Shown: positions 1-6,759 of the stretch, piece by piece
How the letters are laid out: each line of letters opens with the position of its first letter
Position numbering within the stretch: the first letter of the stretch is position 1
Source of the DNA: Actinomycetota bacterium
GTDB taxonomy: Bacteria > Actinomycetota > Thermoleophilia > Miltoncostaeales > Miltoncostaeaceae
Assembly (NCBI GenBank): GCA_947475125.1
Contig: CANJMX010000070.1
Coordinates: forward strand, 1 to 7,728
DNA: 7,728 nt
Reading direction: 5' to 3'
Translations under genes and position numbers: made by a program
The notes under the pieces: model-generated
Told to the model about the DNA's origin: nothing
The model's input: the letters and a program-made list of their open reading frames with translations, nothing else
Database searches by the model: none

Positions 1-1
1 C

Positions 2-607
2 GAGGACGGACGCCTCACGGATGCTCAGGGTCGCGTGGTGGACTTCCGCCACTGCATCGTGATCATGACGTCGAACATCGGCGCCGCCACCATCACCCGC
101 ACCACCCCGCTGGGCTTCAGCGTGGCTGAAGAGGGCGGCGGTATGGCGTACGAGGACATGAAGGGCCGCATCATGGGTGAGCTCAAGAAGGCCTTCCGGC
201 CCGAGCTCATCAACCGCATCGACGAGATCATCGTCTTCCACCAGTTGACCAAGGCAGAGATCAAGCAGATCATCGACCTCATGCTGGTGCGTCTGCAGAA
301 GCAGATGGCCGATCAGGGTGTGTCGTTCCAGCTCACCGACGCGGCGAAGGACCTGCTCGTGGATGAGGGCTACGACCCGGCAATGGGTGCCCGGCCACTC
401 CGCCGTGCGATCCAGCGTCTCATCGAGGACCCGCTGGCCGACGAGTTGCTGCACGGAACGCTCACCGAGGGTTTGGTCATTGTGTGCGACCGTGACGGCG
501 ACGTGATGCGGATGGACCGCACCGAGGCCCCGCCCGCCCCGGCTGAACCGGAGGTCGTCGTCGCGGCCGTCGGCGCAGACGCCGAGCCGGCCGACGACGC
601 GGAGTAA
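2..607 (+). CDS. clpC: ClpC-type AAA+ unfoldase, C-terminal part (5' end outside window)
   Basis: C-terminal 201 residues of a Clp/Hsp100 AAA+ ATPase, which unfolds proteins and feeds them to the ClpP protease in the cytosol. The fragment opens in the second ATPase domain (D2) with the typical EDGRLTDAQGRVVDF stretch. It then shows the sensor-1 segment IVIMTSNIG (residues about 19-27), the FRPELINRIDEIIVF block with the arginine finger (about 65-79), and the sensor-2 GARPLRRAIQRLIEDPLAD segment (about 129-147). Domain order and spacing match ClpC. ClpB is less likely given the radA neighbour and the sequence detail. After the D2 small domain comes an Ala/Pro/acidic tail of about 25 residues (rich in E, D, A, P), probably disordered. 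The stop is TAA at 605-607. The next gene, radA, is in the same reading frame and begins three bases later, so the two are likely cotranscribed. Start, N-domain and D1 are not visible. Confidence 0.95.
   Translation, partial: EDGRLTDAQGRVVDFRHCIVIMTSNIGAATITRTTPLGFSVAEEGGGMAYEDMKGRIMGELKKAFRPELINRIDEIIVFHQLTKAEIKQIIDLMLVRLQKQMADQGVSFQLTDAAKDLLVDEGYDPAMGARPLRRAIQRLIEDPLADELLHGTLTEGLVIVCDRDGDVMRMDRTEAPPAPAEPEVVVAAVGADAEPADDAE
556..599 (+). repeat. GC-rich inverted repeat at the clpC 3' end, just before the radA ribosome binding site
   Basis: The arms are CGTCGTCG (556-563) and CGACGACG (592-599). An inner stem TCGGCG (570-575) / CGCCGA (580-585) closes on the loop CAGA. A 6x6 internal loop of CGGCC-type bases separates the two stems. 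The structure lies inside the clpC coding tail (Ala/Asp/Val/Glu codons) and ends two bases before the GGAG at 601-604. It could affect ribosome transit or initiation on radA. It could equally be a by-product of GC-rich codons for a low-complexity tail. Confidence 0.45.
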
Positions 608-613
608 TCCCTG
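601..613 (+). promoter_or_regulatory. Shine-Dalgarno GGAG with CTG start codon of radA
   Basis: GGAG at 601-604 lies six bases before CTG at 611-613, an ideal spacing. The clpC stop TAA (605-607) sits between them. In the radA frame no ATG, GTG or TTG occurs between that stop and the first zinc-finger cysteine (TGT at 644), so the ribosome binding site decides in favour of CTG. Translation of radA is probably coupled to termination on clpC. Confidence 0.65.
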
Positions 614-1984
614 AGCCCGCCGCGTGTCCGCAGCCGATTCCAGTGTGACGGCTGCGGGCACGTGTCACCTCGCTGGCTGGGCAAGTGCCCGGCCTGCGGG
701 GAGTGGGACACGCTGAAGGAGGGGGCGGCACCGCCGCCGTCGGCGCGCCGTGGGCCGGTCTCTGCCATCGCCCCCAAGGCGATCCCACTGTCCGAGGTGA
801 GCGCCCTCCTTGAGGAGCGAATCCCCACTGGCGTGTCGGAGCTGGATCGCGTGCTGGGAGGTGGCATCGTGCCGGGCTCCCTGGTGCTCATCGGTGGTGA
901 GCCCGGTATCGGTAAGAGCACGCTGGTGCTGCAGGCCCTCGCCCACATGTCGGCGTCCCGTCCCGCCCTTCTGGTGACCGGCGAGGAGTCTCCCGCTCAG
1001 GTGCGCGCCCGTGCCCAGCGGCTGGCGCCATCGTGCGATGCCATCGTCGTGTACCCCGAAACCCGTCTCGAGGCGATTGCCGAACTGCTGGAGGCGAACC
1101 CCCCCGGTATCTGCGCCATCGACTCGGTGCAGACGCTCACCTCGGATTCGCTCGACAGCGCCCCCGGCAGCCCGGCCCAGGTGCGGCAGGTCACCGCTGA
1201 ACTGGTGCGCATCGCGAAGTCGCGTGACATCGCGATGATTCTGGTGGGGCAGGTCACCAAGGATGGTGGGCTCGCTGGTCCTCGCCTGCTCGAGCATCTG
1301 GTGGATGCCGTGATCTCGTTCGAGGGCGATGGAGTGCGAGCCCAGCGCGTGCTTCGGGCGCTGAAGAACCGCTTCGGGTCAACCAACGAGACCGGCATCC
1401 TTGAGATGCGCGCCGACGGGCTGGCGTCGGTGGATGATCCATCGGATATCTACCTCGCGGAGGCCGGCGAGCGCGTTGGTTCGTGTCTGTTCCCTGCCAT
1501 CGAGGGCACGCGCGCGGTACTGGTGGAGGTGCAGGCCCTGGTGGGCCCCACCGACATCGTGCCGCCACGCCGGGTGGCCGGCGGTATTGACCGCACGCGC
1601 CTGGCGCAGGTGCTGGCGGTCATGGGCCGCCATGCCGGTGTGCGCGTGGGAGACCAGGACGTGTTCGTGAGCGTGGCCGGTGGTGCCCGCGCGCCCGACC
1701 CGGCCGCCGACCTCGCCATCGCTCTCGCCGTGGCGAGTGCCGCGAGAAACGAACCATTGCCCGGCCCCGTGGCGGCGATGGGCGAGATCGGGCTTACCGG
1801 GGCACTGCGTCCGGTGAGTCATGCCGGGCGCCGTCTGCGGGTATCGGCAGACCACTCCGTGGCGCGGGCCCTCACCGGACCACTGGGCGATTCGGTCGAA
1901 GCCGGGCCCCGCCCGGCGGTTGTGCACCCCGCCGTGGAGCTCAGAGACGCCATCAGAGAGGCATTTCGGCCCGTGGGGGGATGA
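611..1984 (+). CDS. radA: DNA repair protein RadA (Sms), RecA-like ATPase with zinc finger and Lon-like domain
   Basis: RadA is a hexameric branch-migration ATPase acting with RecA in recombination and stalled-fork repair. From the CTG start the protein has 457 residues, the usual family length. Visible in order: a four-cysteine zinc finger CDGC...CPAC (C12, C15, C26, C29) with the SPRWLGKCPACGEW signature; Walker A GEPGIGKST (about 96-104); Walker B region CAIDSVQTL (about 168-176); the RadA-specific KNRFGS motif (252-257); and a C-terminal Lon-protease-like domain ending in GEIGLTGALRPVSHAGRRL. The Lon-like part reads DPAADLAIALA in place of the protease serine motif, as in RadA proteins generally, so it is non-proteolytic. 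The first standard start in frame is GTG at 662, but it would give 440 residues and remove half of the zinc finger. CTG at 611 with GGAG six bases upstream is therefore chosen. It directly follows clpC. Confidence 0.95.
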   Translation: MSPPRVRSRFQCDGCGHVSPRWLGKCPACGEWDTLKEGAAPPPSARRGPVSAIAPKAIPLSEVSALLEERIPTGVSELDRVLGGGIVPGSLVLIGGEPGIGKSTLVLQALAHMSASRPALLVTGEESPAQVRARAQRLAPSCDAIVVYPETRLEAIAELLEANPPGICAIDSVQTLTSDSLDSAPGSPAQVRQVTAELVRIAKSRDIAMILVGQVTKDGGLAGPRLLEHLVDAVISFEGDGVRAQRVLRALKNRFGSTNETGILEMRADGLASVDDPSDIYLAEAGERVGSCLFPAIEGTRAVLVEVQALVGPTDIVPPRRVAGGIDRTRLAQVLAVMGRHAGVRVGDQDVFVSVAGGARAPDPAADLAIALAVASAARNEPLPGPVAAMGEIGLTGALRPVSHAGRRLRVSADHSVARALTGPLGDSVEAGPRPAVVHPAVELRDAIREAFRPVGG

Positions 1985-2115
1985 CGGGGCGCCCGCCGCG
2001 TGCAATGCTCGCAGGCCGCCTGCTGCGTGATGCACGAAGGAAGCACGGGGTGGTACGTGGAAATCCGTTCCGTCATACCGCAACCAGTGGTGGGAACGAA
2101 GCCGGAAGGGGGGTG
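1985..2115 (+). other. Probable non-coding gap between radA and the PIN/TRAM gene
   Basis: The reading frame stays open here from an ATG at 1981 that overlaps the radA stop (ATGA). However, about 40% of third codon positions are A or T (18 of 46 by eye), while the surrounding genes are strongly G/C at this position, and the translation is a basic stretch with no recognisable pattern. A strong ribosome binding site sits at the end of the gap. I see no convincing -35/-10 pair or terminator. A small GGAA / TTCC inverted repeat around 2059-2071 is too weak to call. The alternative is a genuine 45-residue N-terminal extension of the next protein. Confidence 0.5.
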
Positions 2116-3312
2116 ATGGCGACGTCAACTGATGGACATGGAACCGGGGCACCGGTGACCGACCCACCACCCGATCGTGGCGATGGGCAGCCCCCCCGCG
2201 CGCCCGACGACCGGTTCGGCCTGCCGTATCCGGGCCCACAGCCCCGGCGCCGGTCGGCGAATCCCGTGGTGCTCAGGGTCACCCAGTCCGTTCTCGCCCT
2301 GCTCGGGGCGCTCGGGGCGTATCAGGTGGGCCGCAGAATCGACTTCGGCGATCTTGTGGGCGATGCGCTCCAGTACCCGGTGTACATCGGCGCCATCATC
2401 ATCGGCGCACTTGTGGGGTGGGTCATCGGCGGGGTCATCGGGCGCTGGCTTCCATCCCGTATGCGCGCCATCGACACGGCGGCCGACAAGCGATCGGCCG
2501 GGGAGCTCGCCGTGGGCGCCATCGGACTCGTGGTGGGCCTTCTGGCCGCCGCGCTCGCCGGAATCGCCGTTGCCAGCCTGCCGGTCGTCGGTCCGTACCT
2601 GTTGTTGCCCGTCGTGCTGCTGGTGGCCTACGTCTTCACGCGCATCGCCGCGCGCAAGCACGCCGACATCCTGCGCCTCGTGGGCATCAGGTCCCGCAGC
2701 TCTGCCACCGTTCCGCCGCGCATCATCGACACCAGCGCGATCATCGATGGCCGCATCATCGACATTGCCCGCGCGCGGTTTCTCCCGGGGCAGATCATCG
2801 TTCCCACCTTCGTGGTTGAAGAACTGCACCGCGTGGCCGACTCCACCGACCCCGAGAAGCGTGCGCGCGGTCGCCGGGGCCTTGATCTGATTGAGGAACT
2901 GAAGGCCGTGGGGGAGAGCCGCGTGCAGATCCGAAGCGGCGACCAGCCGGGGGTGGATGGTGTGGACGCCAAGTTGGTGAGCCTCGCCCGCGACCTGCAT
3001 GGCTCAATCGTCACCACCGATTACGCGCTCAACAAGGTGGCCCGTATCCAGGGCATCGAGGTACTCAACGTCAATGAGTTGGCGAATGCACTCAAGCCTG
3101 CGGTGCTGCCCGGTGAGTCGCTGAACGTGCGCGTCATCCGCGAGGGGCGCGAGTACGACCAGGGAGTGGGCTACCTCGACGACGGCACCATGGTCGTGGT
3201 TGAGGGCGGGCGCTCACTGGTGGGCGACCCCGCGCAGGATGTCGAGGTGACCAGCATCATCCAGAACCCGTCGGGGAAGATGATCTTCGCCCGCCGGCCT
3301 GGCTCGGTCTGA
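2116..3312 (+). CDS. Membrane-anchored PIN/TRAM domain protein (YacL family), putative ribonuclease
   Basis: 398 residues from ATG 2116, which is preceded by the strong ribosome binding site GGAAGGGG (2104-2111). A longer form from ATG 1981 (443 residues) overlaps the radA stop but has non-coding-like base use. A Pro/Asp/Gly-rich tail (about 1-48) comes first. Four hydrophobic helices follow at about 51-70, 88-112, 129-154 and 158-176, then a PIN nuclease-like domain beginning RIIDTSAIIDGRI. Candidate metal-binding acids are D205, E235 (FVVEELHRVAD), D284 (VDAKLVSLA) and D302 (VTTDYALN). The C-terminal part (about 332-393) resembles a TRAM nucleic-acid-binding domain. This architecture is that of Bacillus YacL and related actinobacterial proteins, whose activity is predicted to be RNA cleavage at the membrane. 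The acidic PIN residues look intact. Position between radA and ispD is as in Bacillus, where disA intervenes; disA is absent here. Confidence 0.9.
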   Translation: MATSTDGHGTGAPVTDPPPDRGDGQPPRAPDDRFGLPYPGPQPRRRSANPVVLRVTQSVLALLGALGAYQVGRRIDFGDLVGDALQYPVYIGAIIIGALVGWVIGGVIGRWLPSRMRAIDTAADKRSAGELAVGAIGLVVGLLAAALAGIAVASLPVVGPYLLLPVVLLVAYVFTRIAARKHADILRLVGIRSRSSATVPPRIIDTSAIIDGRIIDIARARFLPGQIIVPTFVVEELHRVADSTDPEKRARGRRGLDLIEELKAVGESRVQIRSGDQPGVDGVDAKLVSLARDLHGSIVTTDYALNKVARIQGIEVLNVNELANALKPAVLPGESLNVRVIREGREYDQGVGYLDDGTMVVVEGGRSLVGDPAQDVEVTSIIQNPSGKMIFARRPGSV

Positions 3313-3332
3313 CGGCCGGTCGGCGGAGGCAC

Positions 3333-4022
3333 ATGGGCGCGGGCGCGATCATCGTGGCAGCGGGATCTGGCGAGAGGCTTGGAACCGGCCTGCCCAAGGC
3401 ACTTGTGCGCGCGGCGGGCAGGCCGCTTGTGGCGTGGTGCGCCATTGCCCTGTCGGCGGCCCGTGGCGTGGACGCACTGGTGATCGTGTCGCCGCCCGGC
3501 GAGGAGAAGGCGATTGCCGCTGCGATCGGCGACCTGGTGCGGGTGCACGCGATCGTGCCCGGCGGAACAACACGTCAGCGCTCGGTGGCAGCCGGGATCG
3601 CGGCCCTGCCCACCGACGTGGACGCCATTCTTGTGCACGATGCCGCCAGGCCGCTCGTCACGCCCGCGATGGTGGAGAGTGTGCTCGCGGGACTGGCGTT
3701 CCACGATGGTGCGATCGCCGCGGCTCCGGTGACCGATACGCTCAAGCGCGAGGGGGCCGACGGCATGATTGACCGCACGATCGATCGCGTGGGGCTCTGG
3801 CGTGCGCAGACCCCACAGGCCTTCCGGGCCGACGTCATCCGCGGCATGTTCGACGAGGCCGACCCGATCGAGCTGGACACGGCCACCGACTGCGCGGGAA
3901 TGGCTGAGCGCCGGGGCGTGATGGTGGCGCTTGTGAACCCGCACTCACCCAATCTCAAGGTGACCGTGCCCGCTGACCTGGCGCTCGTCGAGGTGCTCCT
4001 CGCTGGATCACGCATCGCGTAA
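3333..4022 (+). CDS. ispD: 2-C-methyl-D-erythritol 4-phosphate cytidylyltransferase
   Basis: 229 residues, normal length. IspD transfers CMP from CTP to methylerythritol phosphate, giving CDP-ME, the third step of the MEP isoprenoid pathway. The nucleotide-binding signature AAGSGERLGTGLPKALV (about 9-25) contains the conserved Arg15 and Lys22. Further motifs are VHDAARPLVTP in the middle, APVTDTLKR, RAQTPQAFR, the TDC segment near 190, and the C-terminal NLKVTVPADLALVE. The ATG at 3333 has GGAGG at 3325-3329 with short (3-base) spacing. It lies 20 bases after the PIN/TRAM gene. The downstream PHP gene separates it from its pathway partner ispF; in many bacteria the two are adjacent or fused. 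Confidence 0.95.
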   Translation: MGAGAIIVAAGSGERLGTGLPKALVRAAGRPLVAWCAIALSAARGVDALVIVSPPGEEKAIAAAIGDLVRVHAIVPGGTTRQRSVAAGIAALPTDVDAILVHDAARPLVTPAMVESVLAGLAFHDGAIAAAPVTDTLKREGADGMIDRTIDRVGLWRAQTPQAFRADVIRGMFDEADPIELDTATDCAGMAERRGVMVALVNPHSPNLKVTVPADLALVEVLLAGSRIA

Positions 4023-4034
4023 CGTGCCCCGCCC

Positions 4035-4895
4035 GTGCTGACTGACTACCACCTCCACCTGCAGCCCGACGGTGAGGAGGCCCGCGACGCCGACCGAACG
4101 CGCTGGGATCGCGAGGGTGGCGCACGGTCGCCGGGATGGATTGCCCGGTATGTGGATCAGGCCCGCGCCCGCGCGGTATCCGAGATCGCAATCACTGAGC
4201 ACGTGCACCGATTCGCGGACGTGCGCCACTGGCACCCCAACCCGTGGTGGCAGGGAGAGGCCACTGAGGACCTGGGCGCCCACTGCGACGCCCTTCTCGC
4301 GGCCCGTGATGGTGGCCTGCCCGTGCTTGTCGGGATTGAGATGGACTGGATCCCGGATCGGGTGGATGACACCCGCGCCCTGCTTGCTGCTCACCCCTTC
4401 GACATCGTCCTCGGGTCAGTGCACTGGCTGGGAGACCTGGCCGTCGATCATCCCGATTACCCCTGCTGGGACGACCTGGGTGCCGATGAGACGTGGGGGC
4501 GGTACCTCGACGAACTGGCAGCAGCCGCAGCCAGCGGCCTGTTTGACGTCCTCGCGCATCCCGATCTGCCAAAGGTGTTCGGAACCCGGATGCCCGCCCA
4601 TCTGGCCGGTCGACGCGATGAGGTCATCGCGGCGATCGCCGATTGCGGCGTGGCGGTGGAGTGCTCATCTGCGGGGCTGCGGAAGCCCATCGGCGAGCTG
4701 TATCCCGACCCGGACTGGCTGGCGGCCTTCTGTCGTGCCGGCGTGCCGGTGACGCTGTCGAGCGACGCCCACCGTCCGGAGGATGTCGCCCGCGATTACC
4801 CCACGGCCGTGGCGGCCCTGCGTGGCGCGGGCTATGAGACGATCACGCGCTTTCGTGCACGTGAACCCGAGCAGGTGGCGATCACATGGGACTGA
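4035..4895 (+). CDS. PHP-domain phosphohydrolase, histidinol-phosphatase (HisJ/HisK)-like
   Basis: 286 residues. The PHP fold binds up to three metal ions and hydrolyses phosphoesters. Expected metal ligands are visible: HLH (H6, H8), EH (E55, H56), E102 in GIEMDWIPD, H130 in LGSVHWL, H175 in VLAHPDLPK, and DAH (D244, H246). The ECSSAGLRKPIGELYPDPDW segment (about 209-228) is close to the E(V)N(T)SGLRKP..E.YP signature of HisJ-type histidinol-phosphate phosphatases, so a role in histidine synthesis is the leading guess. No his genes are nearby and the real substrate may differ. The only usable start is GTG 4035, as the in-frame ispD stop lies 12 bases upstream. No Shine-Dalgarno is obvious, so translation may depend on coupling to ispD. 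Its end overlaps ispF by 10 bases. Confidence 0.85.
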   Translation: MLTDYHLHLQPDGEEARDADRTRWDREGGARSPGWIARYVDQARARAVSEIAITEHVHRFADVRHWHPNPWWQGEATEDLGAHCDALLAARDGGLPVLVGIEMDWIPDRVDDTRALLAAHPFDIVLGSVHWLGDLAVDHPDYPCWDDLGADETWGRYLDELAAAAASGLFDVLAHPDLPKVFGTRMPAHLAGRRDEVIAAIADCGVAVECSSAGLRKPIGELYPDPDWLAAFCRAGVPVTLSSDAHRPEDVARDYPTAVAALRGAGYETITRFRAREPEQVAITWD

Positions 4896-5356
4896 GAGTT
4901 GGAATGGGCACCGATGCGCACCGCCTGGAGGCGGGCCGCCCCCTGATGCTCGGCACGCTGGCGGTGGAGCACGACGCCGGCCTCGCCGGCCACTCCGATG
5001 GCGACGTCGTGGCGCATGCGGTCTGTGACGCCCTGTTGTCCGCATCGGGCGGCCCCGACATCGGGGTGCTGTTTCCCGGGACCGCCGAATGGGCGGGCGT
5101 CACTGGGGCACAGATGATCACCCACGTGATGGCCCGGCTCGGCGATGAGGGCGCGATCCCGGCCAACGTGCACGTGATCGTCATGTGTGAGCGTCCGCGT
5201 ATCGGGCCGCATCGGGAGGCCATGGAGCAGGCGCTCACGGCGCTCGTGGGTGCGCCCGTGTCGGTGCACGCAACGACCACTGATGGCATGGGATTCATCG
5301 GTCGCGGCGAGGGCATCGGCTGCCAGGCCGTGGCGCTGGTGGAGATGCCCGCATGA
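4886..5356 (+). CDS. ispF: 2-C-methyl-D-erythritol 2,4-cyclodiphosphate synthase
   Basis: 156 residues, normal length. IspF is a trimeric zinc enzyme that cyclises CDP-ME 2-phosphate with release of CMP, the fifth step of the MEP pathway. The zinc-binding motif GTDAHRL gives D10 and H12, and H44 lies in GHSDGDVVAHAVCDALL. The substrate-binding DIG triplet is at 58-60, and the C-terminal signature ATTTDGMGFIGRGEGIG at about 129-145. The loop after DIG reads VLFPGTAEWAG rather than the usual FPDTDP-type sequence and seems one residue shorter. ATG 4886 lies inside the PHP gene's last codons (10-base overlap), with AGGTGG at 4873-4878 as ribosome binding site. The stop overlaps the cysS start as ATGA. 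With ispD upstream, two of the seven MEP enzymes are encoded here. Confidence 0.95.
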   Translation: MGLRVGMGTDAHRLEAGRPLMLGTLAVEHDAGLAGHSDGDVVAHAVCDALLSASGGPDIGVLFPGTAEWAGVTGAQMITHVMARLGDEGAIPANVHVIVMCERPRIGPHREAMEQALTALVGAPVSVHATTTDGMGFIGRGEGIGCQAVALVEMPA

Positions 5357-6759
5357 CCGTCAGGCTCCACTCGACCCTGACGGGGTGCGCCGAACCGCTT
5401 CACCCTGATGCCAACGGCGTCATCGGCATCTACGCGTGTGGGCCCACCGTGTACTCGCGCATCCACATCGGCAACGCCCGGCCGTTCGTGGTTTTCTCGG
5501 TGCTCAAGCGCTATCTCGAGCGACGGGGTGAACGCTGCCGCCTGGTCATCAACATCACGGACGTCAACGACAAGATCTACGACGCCGCACGGGCTGAGGG
5601 AGTGCCATCCACGGAACTGGCCGAGCGCTGCGCCCGGCAGTACGTCGAGGACACCGACATGCTGGGGCTCGGGCGCCCGGATGCCGAGCCGAAGGTCACC
5701 GACACGATGGACGAGATCGTGGCGCTCATCGGCAGCCTGATCGAGCGGGGGCTGGCATACCCGGCCGACGGCGACGTGTACTTCCGTGTGGCCGCCTTCC
5801 CGGGGTACGGCAGGCTCTCCGGTCGAAACCTGGTGGACATGGTGCCGGGCGACGATGGCGACCTGAAGGATGACCCCCTCGATTTCGCCCTGTGGAAGGG
5901 GCATAAGGAGGGGGAGGATGCCTGGTGGGACTCCCCGTGGGGCCCCGGGCGCCCCGGCTGGCATATTGAGTGCTCGGCGATGGCGGAACGTGAGCTGGGC
6001 ATGGGGTTCGCGGTGCACGGCGGTGGCATCGATCTGGCCTTCCCGCATCACGAGAACGAGATCGCCCAGAGCGAGGGCGCCCACGATGGCGTGCCATTCG
6101 CCCATGTGTGGATGCACAACGAGATGCTCGAGTTGTCGGACAGCAAGATGAGCAAGAGCATCGGCAACATCGCGCTGCTTGCCGACGTGGTGGAGCGATG
6201 GGGTGCCGACACGGTCATCGCATACTTCATGCAGAGCCACTACCGGTCGCGGCTGCCCTTCTCGGACGAACGCCTGCGCGATGCCGAGGCCGCCTGCGAT
6301 CGCATCCGTAATGCGGTGCGTGCGCTCGACCGCGCGCTCGGTGCCCCGGAGGCCGGCGAGTCCAACGACCCGGACCTGATGAGGGCCCTCGTGGATACCC
6401 GCCAGCGGTTTCATGAGGCGATGGACGACGACTTCGGTACGCCGGGGGCCATCGCGGCGGTGTTCGACCTCGTGCGGGTCATCAACCACTCCCTCGACCG
6501 GGGGCGCCCCGCGTCCGGGCAGCTGCGCGAGGTGCGACTTGAGCTGATCGGCCTTCTCGACATGCTGGGGCTGGCCGGGCTCGGTGACCCGGCGGGGGGC
6601 GACGCACCGCAGGAGGTGCTTGATCTGCTCGCAGCCCGCGAGGCAGCCCGCGTCGAACGTGACTTCGCGTCAGCGGATGCGCTGCGCGACCAGATTCTCG
6701 CCCACGGATTTGAACTGCGCGATGGCCCGGATGGGCCGGAGGTCTACGCATCATCATGA
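5353..6759 (+). CDS. cysS: Cysteine--tRNA ligase
   Basis: 468 residues, the usual size. A class I aminoacyl-tRNA synthetase that charges tRNA-Cys in the cytosol. The HIGH-type motif is HIGN (38-41) within YACGPTVYSRIHIGNAR. The KMSKS loop is perfect (265-269). Zinc ligands specific to CysRS are present: C29, C207 in GWHIECSAM, and H232 and E236 in FPHHENEIAQSE. The C-terminal DALR-type anticodon region ends with RDFASADALRDQILAHGFELRDGPDGPEV, typical of CysS and distinguishing it from MshC, the related cysteine ligase of mycothiol synthesis. The start ATG overlaps the ispF stop (ATGA), with GGAG at 5341-5344 as ribosome binding site. The end overlaps rlmB in the same way, as in the ispF-cysS-rlmB order of mycobacteria. 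Confidence 0.97.
   Translation: MTVRLHSTLTGCAEPLHPDANGVIGIYACGPTVYSRIHIGNARPFVVFSVLKRYLERRGERCRLVINITDVNDKIYDAARAEGVPSTELAERCARQYVEDTDMLGLGRPDAEPKVTDTMDEIVALIGSLIERGLAYPADGDVYFRVAAFPGYGRLSGRNLVDMVPGDDGDLKDDPLDFALWKGHKEGEDAWWDSPWGPGRPGWHIECSAMAERELGMGFAVHGGGIDLAFPHHENEIAQSEGAHDGVPFAHVWMHNEMLELSDSKMSKSIGNIALLADVVERWGADTVIAYFMQSHYRSRLPFSDERLRDAEAACDRIRNAVRALDRALGAPEAGESNDPDLMRALVDTRQRFHEAMDDDFGTPGAIAAVFDLVRVINHSLDRGRPASGQLREVRLELIGLLDMLGLAGLGDPAGGDAPQEVLDLLAAREAARVERDFASADALRDQILAHGFELRDGPDGPEVYASS

Noticed and set aside
605..613. Stop-codon readthrough producing a ClpC-RadA fusion (both genes share one frame)
   Set aside because: A TAA stop with no recoding signal is visible, and a normal ribosome binding site plus CTG start explains radA without readthrough.
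665..1297. Minus-strand open frames opposite radA
   Set aside because: Shadow frames; the + strand carries clear RadA motifs throughout.
2125..3000. 291-residue minus-strand open frame opposite the PIN/TRAM gene
   Set aside because: Low-complexity His/Asp/Gly/Arg-rich translation with no family resemblance; a shadow of the + strand gene.
4020..4037. ispD-PHP fusion by readthrough (same frame, 12 bases apart)
   Set aside because: A clear TAA stop and a usable GTG start; both proteins have complete domains of normal length.
4882..6489. 535-residue open frame on the minus strand opposite ispF and cysS
   Set aside because: It is the mirror of strongly G/C-biased third positions in real genes on the + strand, has no recognisable domain, and overlaps two certain genes entirely.
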